Shown in pieces: positions 28,191 through 37,008 of a stretch of 64,000 bases of DNA. This stretch comes from Thermohalobaculum sp050331395 (GTDB lineage Bacteria; Pseudomonadota; Alphaproteobacteria; Rhodobacterales; Rhodobacteraceae). Every line of letters starts with the position of its first letter. The stretch's first letter is position 1. The notes beneath the pieces are model-generated. The model was not told the origin of the DNA and ran no database searches. It saw nothing but the letters and a program-made list of their open reading frames with translations. Location of the stretch: the NCBI GenBank assembly GCA_050331395.1, contig JBHJGX010000015.1, positions 16,295 to 80,294 on the forward strand. The letters are read 5' to 3'. A program made the position numbers and the translations under genes.

Positions 28191-28775
28191 ATGCCGATCT
28201 CCAACGCCCGCCCCCATCCGGATGTCGTGGAGTTTCTGCTCTCCCGACGCTCGCGCCCCGCAAAGACGCTGGCGACCGAGCCTGTGCCGTCCGAGGCCGA
28301 AATCCAGACGATCCTGACAGCGGCTGCGCGCACGCCAGACCACGGGAAGCTCGCGCCCTGGCGGTTTCTGATCATTGCCGGCGCGGCGCGAGAGCGGCTT
28401 GCCGCCGCTGCGCTGGCCCATGGTGCGGCAAGTGGCCTTGCCCCCGCCGATGCCGAGAAAGCCGCAACCCAGTTCCGTCAGGGGGCCGTGATCATCGCCG
28501 TCGTCGCCAGCCCGAAGCCGTCGGCCAAGATCCCCCGCTGGGAACAAGAGCTTTCGGCAGGCGCCGTCTGCCTCGCCGCGCTGAATGCGGCCCTCGCCCT
28601 CGGCTGGGGCGCAAACTGGCTGACCGGTCCCTTCGCGCGGGACGCGAGCTTTCTCGGACAACTCGGTCTCGCGTCGGACGAATTCGTAGCTGGCTACATC
28701 CATATTGGCCGCGAGACGCTGGCACCGAGCGACCGCGACAGGCCCGACCTCGCCGCTTTGGTCACCCGCCTCTGA
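28191..28775 (+). CDS. Nitroreductase-family flavoprotein (YdjA-like)
   Basis: The 194-residue protein matches the short YdjA/TdsD branch of FMN-dependent nitroreductases. Marks are FLLSRRSRPAKTL with the FMN-phosphate-binding SRRS, AAARTPDHGKLAPWRFLII, SAGAVCLAALNAALALGWGANWLTG and the C-terminal GYIHIG. Its ATG directly follows the stop of the GNAT gene, so the MORN, GNAT and nitroreductase genes probably form one transcript. The physiological substrate is unknown. Confidence 0.87.
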   Translation: MPISNARPHPDVVEFLLSRRSRPAKTLATEPVPSEAEIQTILTAAARTPDHGKLAPWRFLIIAGAARERLAAAALAHGAASGLAPADAEKAATQFRQGAVIIAVVASPKPSAKIPRWEQELSAGAVCLAALNAALALGWGANWLTGPFARDASFLGQLGLASDEFVAGYIHIGRETLAPSDRDRPDLAALVTRL

Positions 28776-28779
28776 CGCC

Positions 28780-29052
28780 TCAGCGCAGCGAAGGCGGCGT
28801 GATCCAGCTCACATCCTCGAGCGTCACGAGCGGGATCTCGATCACCGCATAGGCCGCCGCAAAGACCAGCACCGCCCAGAGCGTCGTCCAGCGGGCTTTC
28901 TTTTTCAGCATCATATCGAGGGGCGCGCTGCCGGGAGTGCCAGGTTCAATTTCGCCAGCCTCCTCCTGCGTCGTCTGCCAAAGCGGCAGCAACATCAGAA
29001 AGATCAGCACCCAGATCACCGCAAAGAAGACCAGCGCCGAGGTGATCGACAT
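28780..29052 (-). CDS. DUF1467-family membrane protein
   Basis: The 90-residue protein has two membrane helices (ALVFFAVIWVLIFLMLLPL and WTTLWAVLVFAAAYAVIEI) separated by a short acidic linker and a lysine patch (MMLKKKARW). It matches the small DUF1467 family found in alphaproteobacteria next to methylmalonyl-CoA epimerase. The function is unknown. Its start overlaps the mce stop by one base. Confidence 0.82.
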   Translation of the reverse strand: MSITSALVFFAVIWVLIFLMLLPLWQTTQEEAGEIEPGTPGSAPLDMMLKKKARWTTLWAVLVFAAAYAVIEIPLVTLEDVSWITPPSLR

Positions 29053-29456
29053 CAGGCCTGCTCCAACTCGACCAGCGTGCCCGTGAAGTCCTTGGGGTGG
29101 AGGAACAGGACGGGTTTGCCATGCGCGCCGATCTTCGGCTCTCCGTCGCCGAGCACCCGCGCCCCGCCCGCCTTCAGCCGGTCCCGCGCGGCGCGGATAT
29201 CCTCGACCTCGTAGCAGATGTGATGGATGCCTCCGGCTGGGTTCTTCTCGAGAAACCCGGCGATCGGCGACGCGGCTCCGAGCGGCTCGAGAAGCTCGAT
29301 CTTGGTGTTCGGCAACTCGATAAAGACGACCGTCACGCCGTGATCCGGCTCCGCTTGCGGCTCGGAGACCGTCGCGCCGAGGGTCTGGCGATAGAGTGCC
29401 GAGGCGGCGTCCAGATCCGGTACCGCGATGGCGACGTGATTGAGCCTGCCGATCAT
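29052..29456 (-). CDS. mce: Methylmalonyl-CoA epimerase
   Basis: Mce interconverts the (R) and (S) forms of methylmalonyl-CoA on the route from propionyl-CoA to succinyl-CoA. The 134-residue VOC-fold protein shows metal ligands in LNHVAIAVPDL (His) and GIHHICYEVEDI (His) and the acid in GTLVELEQA. VFIELPNTKIELLEPLG is typical of the family. No other propionate-pathway gene lies in the window. Confidence 0.93.
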   Translation of the reverse strand: MIGRLNHVAIAVPDLDAASALYRQTLGATVSEPQAEPDHGVTVVFIELPNTKIELLEPLGAASPIAGFLEKNPAGGIHHICYEVEDIRAARDRLKAGGARVLGDGEPKIGAHGKPVLFLHPKDFTGTLVELEQA

Positions 29457-29545
29457 GATGTCCTCCTGCTTGCTGCCTGCAGATAGCCGGCCGGCGGCCC
29501 GTCGGAAACCCCGTCGAAATCCGGTCCCCTGCGACGGAGACGCTC

Positions 29546-32500
29546 TCAGAACTCCTCGACATGCAGAACACCGGGGGCCGCTTTGAGCGCGCCGCGGATT
29601 TCTGGCCCGATCCGGAAACGTCCGGGCAACGCGATTTCCGCCTCCGCCCGGCGCGCTTCGACGGGGATCACGAGGTGCACGGTCCCGGTGCCGCGACGTC
29701 CGGGCATCCCCTCGGCAAGGGTGAGCCGCGCCTTGATCGAGGCGAGCGCGCCCTCCTCTTCGACGAAGACCCGGAGCCCCTCCGCCCCGTCGGCGGCGAC
29801 CTGCTCGATGGGCTCGGCCGCGCGCAACAGCATGCGGTCTCCGGCGGCGTCGGCTTCGACGGTGAGGACGAGGTTGGCCCCGGGTTCGAGCACGCCCTCA
29901 TGGGCGACGAGGACGTCCGAGAAGGCCATTACCTCGTAACTGCCGGTCGGGTCTGAGAAGGCGAGAAACGCGAACCGGGTCCCGCGGGCGGATTTGCGCA
30001 TCTGAATGGCGGCCAGCGTCCCGGCGATCCGCCCCGTCCCGCCGCGGGCTTGGAAAACCCCGTGGGTGGCGATCCGCTTGCGCCGGAGCGCGTCCCCATA
30101 GGCATCGAGCGGATGCCCAGAGAGATAGAAGCCGATGGCGGCGTGCTCCTCGCGGAGGCGTTCGGCCGGCAGCCAATCCTCGCGCTTGGGGAGCCGCGGC
30201 GGCGGCAGCGCCTCGCCCTCCCCGAAGAGCCCCGCCTGGGCCGAGACCCGCTCCGCATGGGCGGCGGCGGAATACTCCATGAGCCGGTCGATGGCGGCAA
30301 AGACCCGCGCCCGGTTCCCCTCGAGCGCATCGAAGGCCCCGGCGCGCGCCAGCATCTCGAGCGGCCGTTTGCCGATCGCCTTCAGATCCACCCGGGCGGC
30401 GAAATCGACGAGATCCCGAAAGGCGCCGCCTGCCTCCCGCGCGGCCGTGATGAGGCGCATCGCCTCGAGCCCGACATTCTTGAGCGCACCGAGCGCGTAG
30501 AGCACGCGCCCTTCGTCGACCGTGAACTTCGCCCGGCTCCGGGTCACGCAAGGCGGCGCGAGTGCGACCTCCATCCGCCGGCACTCTTGCACGAAGGTCC
30601 CGAGCTTATCGGTCAGATGGATATCGAGGTTCATCACCGCCGCCATGAACTCGACCGGGTGGTTGGCCTTGAGCCAGGCCGTCTGATAACTGACAACTGC
30701 ATAAGCGGCCGCGTGGGACTTGTTGAACCCGTAGTTGGCGAACTTCTCCAGAAGGGTCCACACCTCCTCGGCCTTCGCTTCGTCGACGCCGTTCGCCGCC
30801 GCACCCGCAAGGAATTTCGGCCGTTCGGCGTCCATCGCCTCTTTGATTTTCTTGCCCATCGCCCGGCGCAAGAGATCCGCGCCGCCGAGCGAATAGCCCG
30901 CCATCCGCCGGGCGATCTCCATCACCTGCTCCTGATAGACGATGATGCCTTGGGTTTCCTCGAGAAGCGGGTCGATCAGCGGGTGGATCGACTGGCGTTT
31001 CTCGCGGCCGTTCTTCACGTTGCAGAAGGTCGGAATGTTCTCCATCGGTCCGGGGCGATAGAGCGCGACGAGCGCGACGATGTCCTCGATCGCGGTCGGG
31101 CGGAGTTGGCGGAGCGCGTCGCGCATGCCGGCCGACTCGACCTGGAAGACCCCGACCGTATCCGCCTTGGCATAAAGCGCGTAGGTCTTGGGGTCGTCGA
31201 GGGGGATCCGGCTCATCTCCGGCGCCTCGCGGTGGAGCGCGATCAGATCAACCGCGTTTTGGATCACCGTAAGCGTCTTCAGGCCGAGAAAGTCGAATTT
31301 GACGAGCCCGGCCGGCTCGACCCATTTCATGTTGTATTGGGTCGCGGGCATCTCGGATTTCGGGTCGCGATAGAGCGGCACCAGCTCGACGAGCGGTCGG
31401 TCGCCGATCACCACCCCCGCCGCATGGGTGGACGCGTTCCGGTAGAGCCCTTCGATCTTCTCGGCGATGTCGAGGAGCGTCGCCACCGTCTCGGATTTGC
31501 GCGCCTCCTCCTCGATCCGCGGCTCTTCGGCTCGGGCCTTGGCGATCGAGACCGGTTTCACGCCCTCGACCGGGATGAGCTTGGAGAGCCGATCGCATTG
31601 CGAATAGCTCAGCTGCAGCACGCGGCCCACGTCGCGCACCGCCGCCTTCGAGAGGAGCGCACCGAAGGTGATGATCTGCGCGACCCGGTCCCGGCCATAG
31701 GCCTCCTGGACATAGGCGATCACCTCCTCTCGGCGGTCCTGGCAAAAGTCGATATCGAAATCGGGCATGGAGACCCGCTCTGGGTTGAGAAACCGCTCGA
31801 AGAGAAGGCCGTAGCGTAATGGGTCCAAATCGGTAATCGTCAACGCATAGGCGACCAGCGAGCCCGCCCCCCCCCCCCCCCCCCGCCCCCCCGGGGGGCC
31901 CCGCCCCCGCCCGACGGGGATCCCCTGCCCCATCGCCCATTTGATGAAATCCGCCACGATGAGGAAGTAACCCGGAAAGCCCATGCGCTCGATGATCCCG
32001 AGCTCCATCTCCAGGCGGGCGTCATAATCCGCGACCGTGCCGGCGAGCGGGATCGCTTCGAGGCGCCGCGCGAGCCCTTCGCGGGATTGCCGCCGGAGCT
32101 CCTCGACTTCGTCCTCGGCAAAGCGCGGCAGGATCGGCGGATGGGTGCGCGGACGCACGGCCGTGCGCCGGGCAATCTCCACGGTCGCCGCGAGCGCCTC
32201 GGGCAGATCCGCGAACCGGGCCGCCATTTCTTCGGGCGTCTTCAGCCGATACTCCGGCGTCAGCATGCGCCGGTCGCTCTCGTTCACATACCGCCCGTCG
32301 CCAATGCAAAGGAGCGCGTCATGCGCTTCGAACATCGCGGCATCGTCGAAATAGACGTGGTTCGTTGCGACGATCGGCAGCTCGTGGGCATAGGCGAGAT
32401 CGAGAAGTCCGGGCTCCGAGGCGGCCTCGACGGGCGTGCGCAGCGTCTCTCCGCGCCCGTGCCGGGTGATCTCCACATAAAGCCGGTCGGGGAAGATCTC

Positions 32501-32989
32501 GGCAAGCCGTGCGGCGAGTGCGGCCGCGGGTCCCGCGCGTCCGTCCGCGAGCAGACGGCCGAGGGGGCCGTCGGCACCGCCCGTCAGACAGATCACGCCC
32601 TCGGCATGGCGGGCGAGCCGCGCGAGCGGTACATGCGGCAGTGCGCCGGGGGCGGTCTCGAGATGGGCGGCGGAGGTGAGCGCCATCAGGTTCCGCCAGC
32701 CAGTCTCGTCCTGCGCGTAGAGGGCAAGCGGCGCGGGCGTGGCACGGTCGTCAGGAAGCGGCTCCGCCGTCGCGACCCGCAGCTCGAGCCCCATCACGGG
32801 CTGCACCCCCGCTTTCGCGCAAGTCTCAGAGAATTCGAGCGCCCCGAAGAGGTTTCCCGTATCTGTCAGCCCGATCGCCGGCATCCCCATCGCGGCCGCC
32901 TTCGGTCCGAGAGCCTTCACGTGGATCGCCCCTTCGAGGAGCGAATAGGCGGAGCGGGAGCGGAGATGGATGAAGGATGGCGCTGTCAT
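29546..32989 (-). CDS. dnaE: DNA polymerase III alpha subunit
   Basis: DnaE is the replicative polymerase subunit. The 1,147-residue protein starts with a PHP domain (FIHLRSRSAYSLLEGAI), carries the catalytic aspartates in SMPDFDIDF and KFDFLGLKTL, and ends with an OB fold (GRIAGTLAAIQMRKS). QAGLFG before the OB fold is a plausible sliding-clamp-binding motif. One feature is odd: the normally invariant PVGPGRGSGAGS nucleotide-binding loop reads PVGRGRGPPGG then R and five glycines, about eight residues longer, encoded by G/C homopolymers. This is probably a sequence error in an otherwise normal gene. It is divergent from lolC. Confidence 0.95.
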   Translation of the reverse strand: MTAPSFIHLRSRSAYSLLEGAIHVKALGPKAAAMGMPAIGLTDTGNLFGALEFSETCAKAGVQPVMGLELRVATAEPLPDDRATPAPLALYAQDETGWRNLMALTSAAHLETAPGALPHVPLARLARHAEGVICLTGGADGPLGRLLADGRAGPAAALAARLAEIFPDRLYVEITRHGRGETLRTPVEAASEPGLLDLAYAHELPIVATNHVYFDDAAMFEAHDALLCIGDGRYVNESDRRMLTPEYRLKTPEEMAARFADLPEALAATVEIARRTAVRPRTHPPILPRFAEDEVEELRRQSREGLARRLEAIPLAGTVADYDARLEMELGIIERMGFPGYFLIVADFIKWAMGQGIPVGRGRGPPGGRGGGGGAGSLVAYALTITDLDPLRYGLLFERFLNPERVSMPDFDIDFCQDRREEVIAYVQEAYGRDRVAQIITFGALLSKAAVRDVGRVLQLSYSQCDRLSKLIPVEGVKPVSIAKARAEEPRIEEEARKSETVATLLDIAEKIEGLYRNASTHAAGVVIGDRPLVELVPLYRDPKSEMPATQYNMKWVEPAGLVKFDFLGLKTLTVIQNAVDLIALHREAPEMSRIPLDDPKTYALYAKADTVGVFQVESAGMRDALRQLRPTAIEDIVALVALYRPGPMENIPTFCNVKNGREKRQSIHPLIDPLLEETQGIIVYQEQVMEIARRMAGYSLGGADLLRRAMGKKIKEAMDAERPKFLAGAAANGVDEAKAEEVWTLLEKFANYGFNKSHAAAYAVVSYQTAWLKANHPVEFMAAVMNLDIHLTDKLGTFVQECRRMEVALAPPCVTRSRAKFTVDEGRVLYALGALKNVGLEAMRLITAAREAGGAFRDLVDFAARVDLKAIGKRPLEMLARAGAFDALEGNRARVFAAIDRLMEYSAAAHAERVSAQAGLFGEGEALPPPRLPKREDWLPAERLREEHAAIGFYLSGHPLDAYGDALRRKRIATHGVFQARGGTGRIAGTLAAIQMRKSARGTRFAFLAFSDPTGSYEVMAFSDVLVAHEGVLEPGANLVLTVEADAAGDRMLLRAAEPIEQVAADGAEGLRVFVEEEGALASIKARLTLAEGMPGRRGTGTVHLVIPVEARRAEAEIALPGRFRIGPEIRGALKAAPGVLHVEEF
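31867..31908. repeat. G/C homopolymer tract inside dnaE
   Basis: On the + strand there are 18 consecutive C (31867-31884), then G, seven C, six G, four C, G and five C. Nothing else in the window resembles it. The frame is kept, but the conserved proline and first serine of the nucleotide-binding loop are lost. This pattern is typical of polymerase slippage or poor base calling rather than evolution of an essential enzyme. Confidence 0.8.
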
Positions 32990-33128
32990 GGCGCGAGCCT
33001 AGCGGATCTCCATGCTCCGGCGCCAGATCTTGCGCGCAGCCGGCTCGCGGCCAGATGCGTTGCGCACGGGCAGCGGATATGATCCTGTCCTCGGCGAACA
33101 GACGCCCGCAGCAGAGGCCTCCCCTCCC

Positions 33129-34403
33129 GTGACCGAGCCCACCGGCAGCGCATCGGCCCCTTTCGGCCGCCTGGAACGAATGCTCGCCGGGCGCTATCTG
33201 CGGGCCCGCCGGCGCGAGGGCGCGATCTCGGTCATCGCCGGGTTCTCGCTCGTCGGCATCATGCTGGGCGTGGCCACGCTCATCATCGTCATGTCGGTAA
33301 TGAACGGCTTCCGCGCGGAACTCGTGGACCGGATTTTGGGCGCGCAGCCGCATATCAGCGTGGTCACCTCGTCGGGCCAGGGACTGACCGATTACGATGC
33401 GCTCGCCGAGCGGCTGAGCGCGGAAGCGCCGGTCACCCGCGCGGCACCGGTGATCGAGCAGACCCTGATGGCGGCCTCGGACGCGGCGAATACGGGCGCG
33501 CTCGTACGCGGGATCCGGGCGGGTGATTTGCGCACGCTCGAGGCGGTCGCGAACCCGGAGGAAGCCTGGGGGGATCTCGCACGGTTCGGCGACGGCGTTG
33601 CCATTGGCGCGGGCCTCGCCCAGCAATTGCGACTGAACATCGGCGACCAAATCACGCTCGTAACCCCCCGTGGACGCGTGACGATCGGCGGCGTGCTGCC
33701 GCGGCGGAAGTCCTACGAGGTCGTCTATATCTTCCGGATCGGAATGAGTGACTATGACCGCGCTTTCATCTTCATGCCGCTCGACGAGGCGCAACGCTTT
33801 TTCAACAAGCCCGACCGCGTCGACCTGATCGAGGTGATGGTCGACCGACCTGACCGGGTTGAGGAGATCGGCGACGACCTCTCGCCGCTCGTGCGTGGAC
33901 AAGGATACCTGTGGAATTGGCAGCGGGCGAACGGGGCGTTCCTCGCGGCGCTCCGCATAGAGCGCAACGTGATGTTTTTGATCCTCACCCTGATCATCCT
34001 GGTCGCTGCGCTCAATATCATCTCCGGCTTGATCATGCTGGTGAAGGAGAAAGGCCGCGACATCGGGATCTTGCGCACGGTCGGTTTGCCGCGGGCGGCG
34101 GTGCTGCGGATCTTTTTCCTTTGCGGCGCGTCGATCGGCGTGGTGGGCACGGTGCTCGGCGTCGGGATCGGCGTGCTGTTCACGGTGAATATCCAGGAAA
34201 TTCAATCCTTTGTCGAATATCTCTCGGGCGGGACCGTCTGGGATCCCAATGTGCGTTTCCTCACCCGGGTCCCGGCCGTCATGCACGCGTCCGACGTGGT
34301 CTTTACCGTCGCGATCGCACTCGGGCTCTCGTTCCTGGCGACCTGGTATCCGGCCTGGCGGGCGGCCCGGCTCGATCCGGTCGAGGCACTCCGGTATGAG
34401 TGA
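33129..34403 (+). CDS. lolC: Lipoprotein-releasing ABC transporter permease (LolC/LolE)
   Basis: LolC/E is the membrane part of the complex that releases lipoproteins from the inner membrane to LolA. The protein has one N-terminal membrane helix (AISVIAGFSLVGIMLGVATLIIVMS), a large periplasmic domain (about 60-280) and three C-terminal helices in the FtsX-like permease domain. The C-terminal ARLDPVEALRYE is family-typical. I placed the start at GTG 33129 (424 residues); the frame is open back to 33012. It overlaps lolD by 8 bases. Confidence 0.93.
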   Translation: MTEPTGSASAPFGRLERMLAGRYLRARRREGAISVIAGFSLVGIMLGVATLIIVMSVMNGFRAELVDRILGAQPHISVVTSSGQGLTDYDALAERLSAEAPVTRAAPVIEQTLMAASDAANTGALVRGIRAGDLRTLEAVANPEEAWGDLARFGDGVAIGAGLAQQLRLNIGDQITLVTPRGRVTIGGVLPRRKSYEVVYIFRIGMSDYDRAFIFMPLDEAQRFFNKPDRVDLIEVMVDRPDRVEEIGDDLSPLVRGQGYLWNWQRANGAFLAALRIERNVMFLILTLIILVAALNIISGLIMLVKEKGRDIGILRTVGLPRAAVLRIFFLCGASIGVVGTVLGVGIGVLFTVNIQEIQSFVEYLSGGTVWDPNVRFLTRVPAVMHASDVVFTVAIALGLSFLATWYPAWRAARLDPVEALRYE

Positions 34404-35076
34404 GGCAGCGCTCGCGCTCTCTCGCGTCGAGCGGACCTTTCGCCAAGGGGCCCGGGTCGTCGAGGTGCTGAAGGGCGTGGATCTGAGCGTCGCGCCCGGC
34501 GAGGTCGTGGCGCTCGTCGCGCCCTCGGGTGCCGGCAAATCGACGCTTTTGCAGATTGCCGGGCTCCTAGACACACCGACCGCCGGGTCGGTGACGATCG
34601 GCGGGCAGCAGATGACCGGCCTCGACGACCGGGCCCGGACGGCGGCGCGGCGGCGGCTCATCGGCTTTGTCTATCAATTCCACCATCTGCTGCCCGAATT
34701 CTCCGCCGAAGAGAACGTCGCGATCCCGCAGATGGCCGCGGGCGCGGCGCGGCGGGCAGCGCGGGAGCGGGCCCGGACGCTCCTCTCGCGGGTGGGGCTC
34801 GGCGAACGGGTCCGCCACCGTCCGGCCGAGCTCTCGGGCGGCGAGCAACAGCGCGTCGCCGTCTGCCGGGCGCTCGCCAACCGGCCTCGGCTGCTCCTCG
34901 CCGACGAGCCGACGGGCAATCTCGATCCGGAGACCTCGGGCCGCGTCTTTGAGCTGATGCTCGAGGTGGTGCGCGAGACCGGCCTCGCCGCGCTCATCGC
35001 CACGCATAACCATGCGCTTGCCGCGCGGATGGACCGGATCGTGACGCTCGATCAAGGCCGGATCCGCACGGACTGA
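34396..35076 (+). CDS. lolD: Lipoprotein-releasing ABC transporter ATPase LolD
   Basis: LolD powers lipoprotein release with ATP. The 226-residue protein has Walker A APSGAGKST, the LolD-type Q loop VYQFHHLLPEFSAEENV, the signature LSGGEQQRVAVCRAL, Walker B LLLADEPTGNLD and the switch histidine in IATHNHALA. It starts within the end of lolC, indicating coupled synthesis. Confidence 0.95.
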   Translation: MSEAALALSRVERTFRQGARVVEVLKGVDLSVAPGEVVALVAPSGAGKSTLLQIAGLLDTPTAGSVTIGGQQMTGLDDRARTAARRRLIGFVYQFHHLLPEFSAEENVAIPQMAAGAARRAARERARTLLSRVGLGERVRHRPAELSGGEQQRVAVCRALANRPRLLLADEPTGNLDPETSGRVFELMLEVVRETGLAALIATHNHALAARMDRIVTLDQGRIRTD

Positions 35077-35097
35077 CCGCAGGCGGGACCCGCGCGC

Positions 35098-35514
35098 TCA
35101 GGCGGCCGCCTGCATCCGTTCGGTCATCAGGGCATAGGCCCGGCCCCAGGCCGCTTCGGTCTCCGGATCGAACTTCGACCCCAGCGTCTCGCGCATGGTC
35201 TCGAGCAGCGCCTCGCCCATCGGCGCGTAAAAGCCGGGCGCGACCCCGTAAGCCCGATGCCCCTCGGCGAGTTGCCGGAGCTTCGGGGCCAGCGCGTCCG
35301 GTTCGCCGATATCGTCGATGATCACGTGGAGCGTCGAGAGAAAGCGCATCCCCTGCTCGGAGAGATCGTCGCGGAACAGCGGACGCGCCTCCGGCAGCTT
35401 CTCGAAGAGCTTCGCATAGAAGATCGGGCCGAAGCGGTCTTCGGTCGCGGTCTCGGCGCGCAGCCGGTCGAAGCTTTCGCGGATCAGGCTCGCGTCGCGG
35501 TCATTGAGCGCCAT
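35098..35514 (-). CDS. Single-domain globin
   Basis: The 138-residue protein is a haemoglobin-like globin. Visible marks are the opening DRDASLIRESFDRL helix, phenylalanine 47 at CD1 in ARPLFRDD, and the proximal histidine 86 in LAEGHRAYGV. The distal E7 position is glutamine (SEQGMRFL). Bacterial relatives bind oxygen or detoxify nitric oxide, but there is no reductase domain here. The start at 35514 is supported by AAAGGAG upstream. It is convergent with lolD and follows the agmatinase on the same strand only at a distance. Confidence 0.85.
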   Translation of the reverse strand: MALNDRDASLIRESFDRLRAETATEDRFGPIFYAKLFEKLPEARPLFRDDLSEQGMRFLSTLHVIIDDIGEPDALAPKLRQLAEGHRAYGVAPGFYAPMGEALLETMRETLGSKFDPETEAAWGRAYALMTERMQAAA

Positions 35515-35618
35515 GGCGGTCTCCTTTGTGCACGGTCCGGAGGCACCCTGCGGCGCACACTCGCCCCGCTCCATGATCCAGCGCAAACGAGAGCCGCCCG
35601 TCGGGCGCCCATGGCGCG

Positions 35619-36587
35619 TCAGTCGGGCGTCGGATCGGCCATCACGCAGAGGAGTTCGTAGAGGATCGTCGCACCGTTCAGCGCCGTGATCCCGCCCACG
35701 TCATAGGCGGGCGCGACCTCGACCATGTCGGCGCCCCGGATGTCGAGCCCCGCGAGGCGCCGGACCATGCCTTGCGCCTCTCGCATGGTGAGCCCGCCCG
35801 CCTCGGGCGTGCCGGTGCCGGGGGCGAAGGCCGGATCGAGGCTGTCGATATCGAAGCTCGCATAGACGGGGCCGCTGCCGACGACCGTTCGGGCTCGGTC
35901 CATTGCGGCCGCCCAGCCCGTCTCCTCGACCGCTTCGATCGGGATCACGGTGATGCCGTGCGCTTCGTTGAAGGCCCACATGTCGAGGGAGAAGAGAGAA
36001 CCGCGGATGCCGATCTGGACGATGCGCCTGGGGTCGAGAAGGCCCTCTTCCACCGCCCGGCTGAAAGGGGCGCCGTGGTGAAAGCGGCTGCCGAGATAGT
36101 CTCCGCCGGTGTCGGAATGGGCATCGATATGAACCATGCCGAGCGGGCCGTCGCGGGCGATGGCGCGCAGGATCGGCAGGCTGATCGAGTGGTCCCCTCC
36201 GCAGGTCAGCGGCCGGATGCCGGCGGCGTGGATCCGCCGAAAGCCCGCCTCGATCTCGCGATGGGCGGAGGAGAGGTCGAAGGGCCGCTCGACCCAAACG
36301 TCGCCGATATCGGCCACGCGGGCCTTGGCGAAGGGTCGGGCGCCGGTCGCGGGGTTCTCGCGGCGGATCAGCGAGGATTGGTTGCGGACCTCTCGGGGGC
36401 CGTGCCGGGCGCCGGGGCGATTGGTAACCCCGCCGTCATAGGGCACACCGACGAGGCCGATCTCGGGCGGCTCGGTCTCGAAGTCCTCGCGGTAAGGCAG
36501 CCGAAAAAAGCTCGCGGGCCCCGTGTAGCGCGGCCGTTGCTGGGGATCGTCGCGCCCGGGTGGGGGCGTCTCGGACGTGTCGGTCAT
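35619..36587 (-). CDS. speB: Agmatinase-family ureohydrolase
   Basis: SpeB-type enzymes hydrolyse agmatine to putrescine and urea. The 322-residue protein has all manganese-binding motifs of the arginase fold: CGGDHSISLP, HIDAHSDTGG and SFDIDSLDPAFAPGTGTPE. MTDTSETPP at 36587 follows GGAGGGACAGCCC, a good ribosome-binding site. The frame is nevertheless open upstream and continuous with a gamma-glutamylcyclotransferase-like domain (36588-36986). The substrate could be agmatine, guanidinobutyrate or another guanidino compound. Confidence 0.9.
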   Translation of the reverse strand: MTDTSETPPPGRDDPQQRPRYTGPASFFRLPYREDFETEPPEIGLVGVPYDGGVTNRPGARHGPREVRNQSSLIRRENPATGARPFAKARVADIGDVWVERPFDLSSAHREIEAGFRRIHAAGIRPLTCGGDHSISLPILRAIARDGPLGMVHIDAHSDTGGDYLGSRFHHGAPFSRAVEEGLLDPRRIVQIGIRGSLFSLDMWAFNEAHGITVIPIEAVEETGWAAAMDRARTVVGSGPVYASFDIDSLDPAFAPGTGTPEAGGLTMREAQGMVRRLAGLDIRGADMVEVAPAYDVGGITALNGATILYELLCVMADPTPD

Positions 36588-36986
36588 GGGCTGTCCCTCC
36601 GTATCGGGTGCCAGACTGCGCGGCGGCGCCGCTGTCTGCAAGCCCGCCGCGTCCCGCAGCACGTAGACCTGGGCCGGAACGGTGGTCCCGTCGGCGCGAT
36701 GAAACGGCAGCGTCCGACGCTCGAGTGCCGGGCCCTCGAACGCGTCGAGATGGGACCAATGCGCGGGCAGGTCCGGAGCCTCGAGCAGCCAGGCGGGCAG
36801 TCGGGCGCCTGCCATGGGCAGAAAGCCCGCATACCCTGCCCAACGCCCGGCCGAAATGCTTCGGAGGTCGCCTTCGAGCCAGCCCTCTGACCAGACGCCG
36901 CCGATCGGCGCGACCACATGGTGGTTTTCCCGCCCCGGCGGGAAGGTGCCATAGGTGGCGAGCCGGGTCTCCGCGCCGTCCCGCAT
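36588..36986 (-). CDS. Gamma-glutamylcyclotransferase-like domain, in frame with speB
   Basis: From MRDGAETRLATYGTFPPG onward about 115 residues match the AIG2/GGCT fold: the substrate loop YGTFPPG, a GYAGFLPM strand, and LDAFEGPALERR with the usual aspartate and glutamate. The domain then runs straight into the agmatinase frame through APDTEGQP without any stop codon. It may be translated alone only if a stop was lost; otherwise the product is a fused protein of about 455 residues ending at 35619. It begins 22 bases after the proS stop. Confidence 0.65.
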
Positions 36987-37008
36987 CGCCCCCGTCCCGA
37001 CGACCGGC

